This document shows positions 55,000-64,000 of a stretch of 64,000 nucleotides of DNA, one piece after another (within the stretch, counting starts at the first letter, position 1; every line of letters begins with the position of its first letter). Origin of the DNA: Anaeramoeba ignava. Lineage: Eukaryota > Metamonada > Anaeramoebidae. Location: positions 372,001-436,000 of the forward strand of contig JAPDFW010000058.1 of the NCBI GenBank assembly GCA_028826165.1. The letters run 5' to 3'. The notes under the pieces are model-generated. The model had not been told where the DNA came from. It searched no databases and worked only from the letters and a program-made list of their open reading frames with translations. The position numbers were made by a program, and so were the translations under genes.

Positions 55000-57529
55000 T
55001 TAATTTATATTTTTTAATGTTGAATTTTTTTCAATTTCATTTAATTCATTAAGAAGATCAGAATCAATAAGTTGATAAACAGGAAAGTGATGATTAAGTT
55101 GTTTGTTTGTATGTATTTTGAATATTGAACAAAGACCTCCAAAATCTTTATTTTTTTTAGCAAAAAAAACTCTATGAATTCTTGAATGAAGTAAAGCCAT
55201 TGAACACATTACACAAGGTTCTCTTGTTATATATAAATCAAGATCAGTGCAAAGATATCGAGAAGATTTTGAGAATTCTTTACGTTTTTTTGTTTGAGAA
55301 TTTGATTTATTTTTATTTTGATTTTCAATTTGATTATTTTGAATTTGATTTTCAATTTGAATTTGATTTTGATTTTCAATTTGATTTTGAATTTGATTTT
55401 GAATTTGATTTTGAATTTGATTTTGAATTTGATTTTGATTTTGATTTTGATTTTGAATTTGATTTTGAATTTGATTTTGATTTTGATTTTGATTTTGATT
55501 TTGATTTTGATTTTTATTTTGATTTTTATTTATATTTTGATTTATATTTTGATTTTCAATTTGATTTTCATTTTGATTTTGATTTTGATTTTGATTTTGA
55601 ATTTGATTTTTATTTTGATTTTGATTTTGATTTTGATTTTGATTTTGATTTTGATTTTGATTTTGATTTTGAATTTGATTTTCAATTTGAATTTGATTTT
55701 GATTTTGATTTTGATTTTGATTTTGATTTTCAATTTGATTTTGATTTTCAATTTGAATTTGATTTTCAATTTGATTTTGATTTTTTTGATTTTGATTTTG
55801 ATTTTGATTTTGATTTTGATTTTGATTTTGATTTTGATTTTGATTTGATTTTGATTTTGATTTTGATTTTGATTTTGATTTTGATTTTGATTTTGATTTT
55901 GATTTTGATTTTGATTTTCATTTTGATTTTCAATTTTATTTTCATTTTCTAAATTGTGCTCTAATTTGGAAATTTCTTTAATCAATAAAATTGATGTATG
56001 ATTCAAAGGATTATAAAAACAATCAAATTCTAAATGAATTCTTTTATCGAAAGTACTTGCTAAAATTTCACCATTTTTTGGATCAACAATCAATCCACCA
56101 ATTGGTAATTCTGAATATTGATTTGCAATAGAAGCATTTTTAATAGCAATTTGCATAAAATATTTTGCCATTTTCTCTTCTTTTTGAGTTAAATATGGAG
56201 TTTCACTTACACTTCTATTTATTAATAATATAAAGAGAAAATCAATCAAAAAAATTATCATCAAAAATTATTGGTGATGAAATTACTTTGGTGATCTTTT
56301 CCATGTTGTTGGCCATAATTCTAATGCTTCTTTTAATTGATCTTTTGTATGTGGTTTATATTGAGGAACTGCTACTTCAAAAACTCTTAAATTATTTTCT
56401 TTTATTATATTTTCCATTTCCTTAATCATTTCTTTATCTCCAAGAATTACATGATCTGAATAAAAAGGAATATTTTATCAATTTTATAAATAATTTTATA
56501 TTTAATTTTATAAATAATTTTATAATTAATTTTATAAATAATTTTATATTTAATTTTATAAATAATTTTATAAATAATTTCATAAATAATTTTATATATA
56601 ATTTTATAAATAATTTTATAAATAATTTTATAAATAATTTTATAAATAATTTTATAAATAATTTTATAAATAATTTTATTAATAATTTTATAAATAATTT
56701 TATAAATAATTTTATAAATAATTTTATAAATAATTTTATAATTAATTTTATTAATAATTTTATAAATAATTTTATAAATAATTTTAATAAATAATTTTAT
56801 AAATAATTTTATAATTAATTTTATAATTAATTTAATAATTATTTTTATAAATAATTTTATTAATAATTTTATAAATAATTTTATAAATAATTTTATAATT
56901 AATTTTATAAATAATTTTATAATTAATTTTATTAATAATTTTATAAATAATTTTATTTAATAATTTTATAAATAATTTTATAAATAATTTTATTAATAAT
57001 TTTATAAATAATTTTATAAATAATTTTATAAATAATTTTATAAATAATTTTATAAATAATTTTATAAATAATTTTATAAATAATTTTATAAATAATTTTA
57101 TAAATAATTTTATATTTAATTTAATAAATAATTTCCGCTTTAAATTTATATTAAATGTAATATTAAAATTTATAAATAATCAGATAAATAATTTTTATAA
57201 ACGAGTTTTCGTAAATTAATTTCTAAAGATCTCCTTTACTTTTTCCAATTGATGTTTGTCTTTTGACTCTTTTAAGATGATCAAAATTTTTTGAAAGAGG
57301 AAAATTTGAAAGTTGATTAAGTATTTGACTTGTTTTTTTTTGTTCAATTTCTGTTGCAAATAAAAAAACTAAACAAAAAAAAAAACAAAATAATTTTTTA
57401 AAAGAAATTTAAATTAAAATTACTTTTTTTAAATTTTAGAAAATATTAGAAAATAAAAATTAAACAACTTTTTCCAATTGAACGTTCATAATTTTCATGT
57501 CTAATAAGGATAAAAGAAGGATTAGACAT
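55000..57529 (-). CDS. TAD3: tRNA-specific adenosine deaminase subunit TAD3/ADAT3
   Basis: Minus-strand exons are 57529-57469, 57368-57240, 56455-56287 and 56214-55000. N-terminal ADAT3 features are [15 protein letters not shown] and [19 protein letters not shown]. The deaminase domain has [30 protein letters not shown] (Ser where active deaminases have Glu, as expected for the non-catalytic subunit), [20 protein letters not shown] (zinc PC..C) and [15 protein letters not shown]3 pairs with TAD2 to convert A34 to inosine in tRNA anticodons. Between the His and PC..C motifs lies a roughly 200-residue (NQ)n insertion encoded by AAAATC repeats. One A is missing there (T run 55844-55846 on the plus strand), shifting the frame within the repeat; this is probably an assembly slip. 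Confidence 0.88.
55330..55945 (-). repeat. AAAATC/AAATTC hexamer tract coding (NQ)n inside TAD3
   Basis: On the minus strand the hexamer is read AAT CAA, giving Asn-Gln and Ile-Gln repeats, on both sides of the single-base slip at about 55844. It has no GT/AG and is flanked by conserved deaminase sequence in the same exon, so it is translated and not an intron. Confidence 0.8.
56456..57239 (-). repeat. 12-bp satellite (AAATTATTTATA)n in a TAD3 intron
   Basis: The donor is GTAAAGGAG and the acceptor is TTTTTATTCAG on the minus strand. The interior is nearly all AAATTATTTATA units with AAATTAATTATA variants. The same unit in the same sense orientation fills the intron of the unrelated gene at 57908-61901. 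Confidence 0.85.
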
Positions 57530-57907
57530 TTTTTTTATTTATTTAAATTAAAATTAAATTAAAAAGGAGAAAAATGAAAAAAAAATTAAAAAAATTTTTA
57601 AATAAAAAAAGGAGAAAAATAAAAGATCAATTTAAAATAATAAAAATAAAAATAAAAATAAAAAATAAAAAGTAAATAAAAGGGGGCAAAATAACAAATA
57701 AACTTAAAATTAAAATCTTTTTTTATTTATTTTATTTGATCTGTTATCTTTTATTTAAAAAAATTTTTTATTGTTTTTTTTTTATTTTTCATTTTTCATT
57801 TTTTTCTTTTTTCCTTTTTTCTTTAATAATTTTTTATTTACTTTTTTCTTTTTTTTTAATAATAACAATAATAATAATTTTTTTTTTTAAATTTTTTAAA
57901 ACGAAAA
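57530..57907. other. Divergent promoter region TAD3 / winged-helix gene
   Basis: No exon is seen. The minus strand has TTTTTTTTTCATTTTTCTCC before TAD3. The plus strand has TTTTTCATTTTTCATTTTTTTC at about 57784, over 100 bp before the ATG at 57908, with long T runs and (ATA)n between. A small run of G (GGGGGC, about 57681) is unusual for this window. Confidence 0.4.
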
Positions 57908-60900
57908 ATGTCAGAAGATTCCAATTTTTATTCAATATTAATACGATTTGCCAAAATAATATTTGAACGATTTGACAAACATAGTAAATTTACACTTGAT
58001 GAATTACAAGAACTTTATTATCACAAATTTGGACAAAAAAAAACGGAATTTCAAATGTTATGCAAAATGTATTTACAAAATGGTTTTTTTGATTATATTG
58101 AAGAAGAAGATGTTTATGTTACTTGCAAAAATTGGAGATTTACTTTATCTAAAATGTCTAGTTATGAAAAATTTAAAAATATTGATTTTCCTCAAAATGA
58201 TTCTATTTTTATTCAAAAAAATTCTCATAAAAATTCAAAATTTAAAAATCATTCAAATAATCAAAAATCTTTATCTTTGAAAAATGAAAAGACTCAAAGA
58301 CAACTTAGAAATAATCATAAAAAAAATAAAATCGTTAATGGATTTTCGAGTGATAATGATTCTCTTATTGATAATTATTCAAATGATGAAACAAATATAA
58401 ATAACATAAAAAATAATAAAAAAAATAAAAATAAAAATAAAAATAAAAATAAAAATACAAATAAAAATGAAAATGAAAATGAAAATGAAAATTATAATGA
58501 AAATGAAAATTATAATGAAAATGAAAATTATAATGAAAATGAAAATGAAAATGAAAATGAAAATGAAAATGAAAATGAAAATTATAATGAAAATGAAAAT
58601 TATAATGAAAATGAAAATGAAAATGAAAATGAAAATGAAAATGAAATTCAAAATGCAATTCAAAATGAAATTCAAAATCAAATAGAAAATGATAATCAAA
58701 TAGAAAATGAAAATGTAATTCAAAAAATTATATTTAATAAAAATTATATTTAAAATAAATTATTTAATAAAAATTATATTTAAAATAAATTAGAATGATC
58801 TAGATGCTCAAGATAATGAAATTGAAAATGAAGATAATGAGCAAACAGATAATACAAGTGATTATGAAGAAGAAACTAAAAAAAATTCAAAAAGAAAAAA
58901 GAAAAAATCTAAAAAGAAAAAAAAAAATAAAAGTAAAAGTAAAAGTAAAAACAAAAGTAAAAACAAAAATAAAAAGGCCAAATCAAAAGAAAAAAGTTCA
59001 ATTTCAATAAAAAAATCAAGAGCAACAAGAACAATCGGAATGCTTGGCTTTTTAATTTTAGATAGATTACTTATAAGTACAAATTACAATCATTTTATAA
59101 AAATTATTTATAAAAATTAATTATAAAATTATTAATAAAATTATTTATAAAATTATTTATAAAATTATTTATAAAATTATTTATAAAATTATTTATAAAA
59201 TTATTTATTAAATTATTTATAAAATTATTTATTAAATTATTTATAAAATTATTTATTAAATTATTTATAAAATTATTTATTAAATTATTTATAAAATTAT
59301 TTATTAAATTATTTATAAAATTATTTATAAAATTATTTATTAAATTATTTATTAAATTATTTATTAAATTAAATATAAAATTATTTATAAAATTAAATAT
59401 AAAATTATTTATAAAATTATTTATAAAATTATTTATAAAATTATTTATAAAATTATTTATAAAATTATTTATAAAATTATTTATAAAATTATTTATAAAA
59501 TTATTTATAAAATTATTTATTAAATTAATTATAAAATTATTTATAAAATTAATTATAAAATTATTTATAAAATTATTTATAAAATTAAATATAAAAATTA
59601 TTAATAAAATTATTTATAAAATTATTTATAAAATTATTTATAAAATTAATTATTAAATTAAATATAAAATTATTTATAAAATTAATTATTAAATTATTAA
59701 TAAAATTATTTATAAAATTATTTATAAAATTAAATATAAAATTAATTATAAAATTATTAATAAAATTATTTATTAAATTATTTATAAAATTAATTATAAA
59801 ATTAATTATAAAATTATTTATAAAATTATTTATAAAATTATTTATAAAATTATTTATAAAATTAATTATAAAATTAATTATAAAATTATTAATAAAATTA
59901 TTTATAAAATTATTTATAAAATTATTTATAAAATTATATATAAAATTATTTATAAAATTAAATATAAAATTATTTATAAAATTAAATATAAAATTATTTA
60001 TAAAATTAAATATAAAATTATTTATAAAATTATTTATAAAATTATTTATAAAATTATTAATAAAATTAAATATAAAATTAATTATAAAATTATTTATAAA
60101 ATTATTTATAAAATTATTAATAAAATTAATTATAAAATTATTTATTAAATTATTTATAAAATTATTTATAAAATTATTTATTAAATTATTTATTAAATTA
60201 AATATAAAATTATTAATAAAATTATTTATAAAATTAATTATAAAATTATTTATTAAATTATTAATAAAATTATTTATAAAATTATTTATAAAATTATTTA
60301 TAAAATTATTTATTAAATTAAATATAAAATTATTTATAAAATTATTTATAAAATTATTTATAAAATTAAATATAAAATTATTAATAAAATTATTTATAAA
60401 ATTAAATATAAAATTATTAATAAAATTATTTATAAAATTATTAATAAATTTATTTATAAAATTATTTATAAAATTATTTATTAAATTATTTATAAAATTA
60501 TTTATAAAATTATTTATAAAATTATTTATAAAATTAAATATAAAATTATTTATTAAATTATTTATAAAATTATTTATAAAATTACTTATTAAATTATTTA
60601 TTAAATTATTTATAAAAATTTTCAAAAAAGATGAACAAACAAGAGATGAACTTGCAGCAGATACAGGATTTGCACGACAAAGAATATGTACAGTTCTTTC
60701 CATTTTCAAAGGAGTGGGAATCATAAATGAATCTGATAACGAAAATCGAAATTTAGCAATTCAAATGAACACAAAACAAGCAGAATTATTTTTCAAAATA
60801 CCAGAAAAAATAGCATATCTTTATAAACTGCACAGTAAAATCTATGAAGCATCACAGTCTGTAATGTCTTTGCTTGGTCAAGTTAAGAAAATCACTTATT

Positions 60901-61901
60901 CAATTGAAAGTGAAAATGCAGAAAATCTCAAATCACAATTCATGAAGACAATCGAGCCTATTTTCCCAAAATTATCAAGTCTGGTTCGGCGAAACCGATT
61001 GAAGTACCCGAACATGCAGATTGTGAATCCACGCCCCACTTTGGATCGCAATTTCGATCCTGTGCAAATTTTGCAAATGATTCCAAAATCCAAAACGCCG
61101 AGTAAAAAAAACAAAAAAAGAGAAAAAAGAAAAAAACCAAATGAGACACCACCACTTGCATTTGAGATGGAAGAGCCCGAGAAGACCACTCATCGAGAAC
61201 ATGCACAGAACACGAGCTTTACTAAACACAAAGAAGAGAATATCAATGCAAATGAGCGTGACCTCAACACTTCTCTCCCACATAATAACCAAAACCAGAA
61301 ATACTTCCTAAACGAGCAGTTCGAGCTTCCTTATCAAGACGAACCTGCAGAAACATTTGGTCAGTTCTCTGGGTTTTCATCTCTCTTCTCGAGAGAAAAT
61401 CCACAGAATAATTTTATCCCTAATTATGATTTTGAAAGTGAACAAGATCAAGAAGGAATAAAGCAAAAAAAGCAGAAGAAAAAACATTCGAGTTCTCGTT
61501 CCCAGGAAAACGCCCGCAACTCAAACAAGAAACACAAACATGATTTCTCTGAAAGTGACACAATCGATGTTGCCGAATTTCTTGGTTCAATGGCTAACCA
61601 GAAAGAGGAGAATACTTTGCAACCTTGGAATCTTACTTTGTCTCCCGTTTTGATGTCTGTTCCTAGTAACTCTTCAAATATCCCTGAAATACGCCCTTTT
61701 AATACTTTCTCTCCCATTTTTATCCCTCAGACAACTTCAGACGCAAATCATGAGATTGTTCTCCATTCTCCTTTGCTTGGCCCGTTTTCTCCTACTATTC
61801 AACAATCTATGGCTCCTAATATCATGAATTTACCTCCTTTGTTCTTAACAAATCAGAAGAAAAAGAATCAGAACGGAAACAGATCTGGTGATTTTGATTA
61901 A
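57908..61901 (+). CDS. E2F/DP-like winged-helix protein with low-complexity linker
   Basis: Exons are 57908-58714, 58794-59076 and 60631-61901, giving 786 residues. The N-terminal about 90 residues are globular and helical (TLDELQELYYHKFGQKK, MYLQNGFFDYIEEEDVYVT). Next comes a long N/E/K/Y tract and a Lys/Ser-rich basic region. Then SRATRTIGMLGFLILDRLLI joins across the intron to DEQTRDELAADTGFARQRIC and TVLSIFKGVGII. This follows the E2F/DP DNA-binding layout (S...SLGLLT..F..LL, ...AA..L....RRIYD..NVLEG..LI), with RQRICTV in place of RRIYDI. A probable dimerisation helix follows (LYKLHSKIYEASQSVMSLLG). The rest is disordered with better codon balance. A DNA-binding role is inferred. Confidence 0.65.
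59077..60630 (+). repeat. 1.55-kb (AAATTATTTATA)n satellite intron
   Basis: The donor is GTACAAATTAC and the acceptor is TTTTCAAAAAAG. The interior is about 125 copies of the 12-bp unit AAATTATTTATA, with AAATATA and AAATTAATA variants, sense orientation as in the TAD3 intron. It interrupts the predicted DNA-binding domain in phase 1. Confidence 0.85.
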
Positions 61902-62084
61902 CTTTGTATGCGCCTTTTATGATCTGTTATTATTTGTGATTTTTGTTTTTGCTTTTTTGTTTTGTTCCACTTTTTTTTTTTTTTGCTTTACTATTTTTGC
62001 TTTACTATTTTTACTTCATTTTTGATTTCATTTTTGATTTCATTTTTTACTTGAATTGATAAACCAAAAACATTTTATTTTTAA

Positions 62085-62135
62085 TTTTTCATTTTTCATT
62101 TTTCATTTTTCATTTTTCATAAACAAATAAATAAA
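62085..62135 (+). promoter_or_regulatory. TTTTTCAT repeats before the SNRNP27-like gene
   Basis: Five consecutive TTTTTCAT units end at 62120, 16 bp before the ATG at 62136 (spacer AAACAAATAAATAAA). This is the same initiator-like motif as at other genes. Confidence 0.4.
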
Positions 62136-62672
62136 ATGTCAAATTTAGAAAAAGAAAAAGAAAAAGAAAATAGAAATAAAGATAAACGTCATGATAATAA
62201 ACAAAAACATCGAACCAAAGACATTGATAGACGCAGAGAAAAAACAAGAGAAAGAAGAGAAAGACACAATCAAAGTGACAGTGATAGTGACATTGATAGG
62301 AAAAGAGAATCAAGAGAATCAAGAGAATCAAGAAAATCAAAAGAAAGACGAGAATCAAGAGAAAGATACAAGCATCATCGCACACACAGTTCTCATCACA
62401 AACACGAGAAAAAAGAATATGAACGGGAATCAAGACATCACAGATCAAGGAAATCAGAACCAGAAAAATCTCGAGGTCAAAAAGAACAAGAATCACTATT
62501 AAAATTATATGGTCTTCCTTCTGGTTTTGGTACAACTAAAGGCCAAAAAGTTACTGGAAATATTACTGGCTTTGCTAGGCCAAAAACTAAAAGAAAATAT
62601 AGTCAATATATTAATAAAAAGAAAAGATCTCAACTTCAACAAAATCAACCTAATAATCAATCTAATATTTAA
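62136..62672 (+). CDS. SNRNP27-like tri-snRNP protein (RS-type)
   Basis: This intronless gene encodes 178 residues. The N-terminal two thirds are Arg/Ser/Asp/Glu/Lys-rich (SDSDSDIDRKRESRESRES), an RS-like domain. The C-terminal block LPSGFGTTKGQKVTGNITGF, then KTKRKYSQYINKKK, matches the short conserved C-terminal motif of the U4/U6.U5 tri-snRNP 27K protein (F.(S/T)TKGK.V.GN..G......KR.YRQYMNR). It probably works in pre-mRNA splicing, fitting the intron-rich genome. The final GGFNRPL of the family is replaced by a Gln/Asn tail, so assignment is to the family and not to strict orthology. Confidence 0.7.
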   Translation: MSNLEKEKEKENRNKDKRHDNKQKHRTKDIDRRREKTRERRERHNQSDSDSDIDRKRESRESRESRKSKERRESRERYKHHRTHSSHHKHEKKEYERESRHHRSRKSEPEKSRGQKEQESLLKLYGLPSGFGTTKGQKVTGNITGFARPKTKRKYSQYINKKKRSQLQQNQPNNQSNI

Positions 62673-63231
62673 TTCTTCTTCTTCTTCTTTTTTTTTTAGA
62701 AAAAACATTTTTAAATTTTAATAAACATTTAATTGGGAAATGTAAAGGAAAATTCATTCAAAATGAAAATGAAATTTAAAACCAAAATGAAAATGAAAAT
62801 GAAAATGAAAATGAAAATGAAAATGAAAATATAAATCTAAATCTAAATCTAAATATAAATATAAATATAAATATAAATATAAATATAAATATTTAAATAA
62901 ATATAAATATAAATATAAATATAAATATAAATCTAAATATAAATATAAATCTAAATATAAATATAAATATAAATATAAATCTAAATATAAATCTAAATAT
63001 AAATCTAAATATAAATGTAATTGAAAAAATTCTAATTGAAAATTTAAAATGCGAATTAAATTGAGAAAAGATCATTTTTTTTCTTCTTTATTATTTTTTT
63101 TTTTTTTTCAATTTAAATTTTAAAAAAAAAAATAATTTTTAATTTTTAATTTAATTTTACGAAAATTATTTTCTCCTTCTGTTTTTTTTAACAAAAAAAT
63201 CATTCGAAAATCGTCATTTGTTCCCCTTTAA
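62673..63231. repeat. (AAAATG)n then (AAATAT/AAATCT)n spacer
   Basis: AAAATG units (62760-62828) are followed by AAATAT/AAATCT hexamers to about 63015, then T-rich sequence. TCGTCATTTGTTCCCC (about 63210) just before the next ATG contains the TCATTT motif. No exon is seen. Confidence 0.8.
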
Positions 63232-63450
63232 ATGAGTAACCCAGAAATATCATTAGAAAAATGCCCAAAATTAACGGATGAGGATCGCCAAAAAGTAAAA
63301 GGAGCTGTTGGAAGACGCATGAGAATAGATTTTCAAGGATGGATTTTAAAAAATAACATAAAACATCAACGAATTGAAGAGAGAATTTTAGTTTTAACTC
63401 AATACCAAATTATTACGATTGGTAAAAGAAAAACTTCAGTTAGAACAACT
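63232..63450 (+). CDS. First exon of a probable CARMIL-type PH domain protein (3' end outside window)
   Basis: Seventy-three residues end at a donor ACT|GTAAAAAAT in phase 0. The sequence KLTDEDRQKVKGAVGRRMRI, then FQGWILKNN and RIEERILVLTQYQIITIGKRK, resembles the N-terminal PH-like domain of CARMIL/LRRC16 proteins (I...IGRK..I......K.....R.LVLT..R.F...). These are LRR proteins that regulate actin capping protein. Only this exon is visible; the following sequence is intron repeat to the window end. The assignment rests on a short region, and another PH-domain protein is possible. Confidence 0.45.
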
Positions 63451-63524
63451 GTAAAAAATTTTTCTTCTTTTGTGTTTTTTAATTTTACAATTAAATTTGT
63501 TATTGTTGTTGTTTTTGTTTCTTT

Positions 63525-63556
<32 letters not shown>

Positions 63557-63639
63557 TTTATTGATTGAATGTTCATTGGTTCAAATTCTTAATTATAATT
63601 TTCAATTAAAATTTATAATTAATTTTATAATTGAATTTG

Positions 63640-63950
63640 CTAACTGAATTATAACTCAATTTACTGATTGAGTGTTAATTAAATTTATAATTAAATTTAT
63701 AATTAAATTTATAATTAAATTCATAATTAAATTTATAATTAAATTTATAATAAAATTTATAATTAAATTTATAATTAAATTTATAATAAAATTTATAATT
63801 AAATTTATAATTATATTTATAATTAAATTTATAATTAAATTTATAATTAAATTTATAATTAAATTTATAATTAAATTTATAATTAAATTTATAATTAAAT
63901 TTATAATTAAATTTATAATTAAATTTATAATTAAATTTATAATTAAATTT
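63640..63950 (+). repeat. (AAATTTATAATT)n repeat at window end
   Basis: The 12-bp unit AAATTTATAATT runs for about 300 bp downstream of the probable CARMIL-type first exon, probably inside its intron. It is related in makeup, but not identical, to the satellites in the TAD3 and winged-helix gene introns. Confidence 0.8.
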
Positions 63951-64000
63951 TTTATAATTTAATTATATTTATAAATAAATTAATAATAAAATTTTCAATT

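Noticed and set aside
59585-60724. Minus-strand frame of about 380 residues of Asn-Asn-Phe-Ile repeats
   Set aside because: It is the antisense of the 12-bp satellite intron of the winged-helix gene and is wholly repeat-derived.
60896-61292. Minus-strand frames rich in Phe/Ser within the winged-helix gene
   Set aside because: They are shadow frames of a disordered, codon-balanced coding region with no independent evidence.
1-64000. tRNA, rRNA, transposon or viral genes
   Set aside because: No tRNA cloverleaf with conserved boxes, no rRNA-like G+C islands, and no transposase, reverse transcriptase or integrase motifs were seen on either strand.

Overview
This is eukaryotic nuclear DNA from an extremely A+T-rich protist, and I see no prokaryotic operon structure. 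The evidence is GT-AG introns with a GTAAAT-type donor that join conserved exons exactly in phase, and recognisable eukaryotic core genes: RRP15, LSM6, SGT1, the tRNA deaminase subunit TAD3/ADAT3, an SNRNP27-like splicing protein and a CM1-domain (centrosomin/CDK5RAP2-type) centrosomal protein. The amplified BTB-(BACK)-TLDc family, the Asn/Gln-rich tracts and the TCATTT initiator-like motif before many start codons suggest an Anaeramoeba-like metamonad amoeba, a relative of parabasalids. That taxonomic call is inference.

Layout. 1-4.4 kb: three tandem poly-ubiquitin-like genes; the first is cut by the window edge, the second has a premature TGA and the third is broken by two deletions. 4.4-6.5 kb: RRP15 (minus) and a two-exon P-loop nucleoside kinase-like gene. 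6.7-8.3 kb: an intergenic satellite with a 145-bp unit. 8.8-18.1 kb: a small unknown gene, the roughly 1,705-residue CM1 coiled-coil gene whose second intron is 2.7 kb of a 15-bp minisatellite, and LSM6 (minus). 19-39.2 kb: a cluster of BTB-TLDc genes, some with coiled coils and some broken, bracketed by satellite arrays. Inside the cluster is an alpha-2-macroglobulin-like thioester protein that carries about eight ubiquitin-like domains in the position of the bait region. 39.4-50.4 kb: an EF-hand-like gene with an MGNC start (minus), an 11-exon unknown gene, SGT1, another BTB-TLDc gene and a small membrane protein. 50.6-57.5 kb: two near-identical secreted vanin/biotinidase-type amidohydrolases and TAD3 (minus). 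57.9-64 kb: an E2F/DP-like winged-helix protein, SNRNP27-like, and the first exon of a probable CARMIL-type gene.

Most striking is the macroglobulin with an internal ubiquitin-like array. It has no evident signal peptide, a GCFEQ thioester motif, and a last ubiquitin-like domain ending LRGG followed by four more glycines. It looks like an intracellular protease trap whose bait would be cut by deubiquitinase-like proteases (hypothesis). Second is a 2.35-kb intron built of about 13 copies of a 181-bp unit, in which each junction keeps an acceptor and a donor separated by 3 nt. More generally, introns are swollen by simple repeats whose A-rich strand is the sense strand.

Many genes carry single-base homopolymer indels, including conserved ones (SGT1, TAD3). 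Some of these are probably assembly errors, so the frameshift calls below are provisional.
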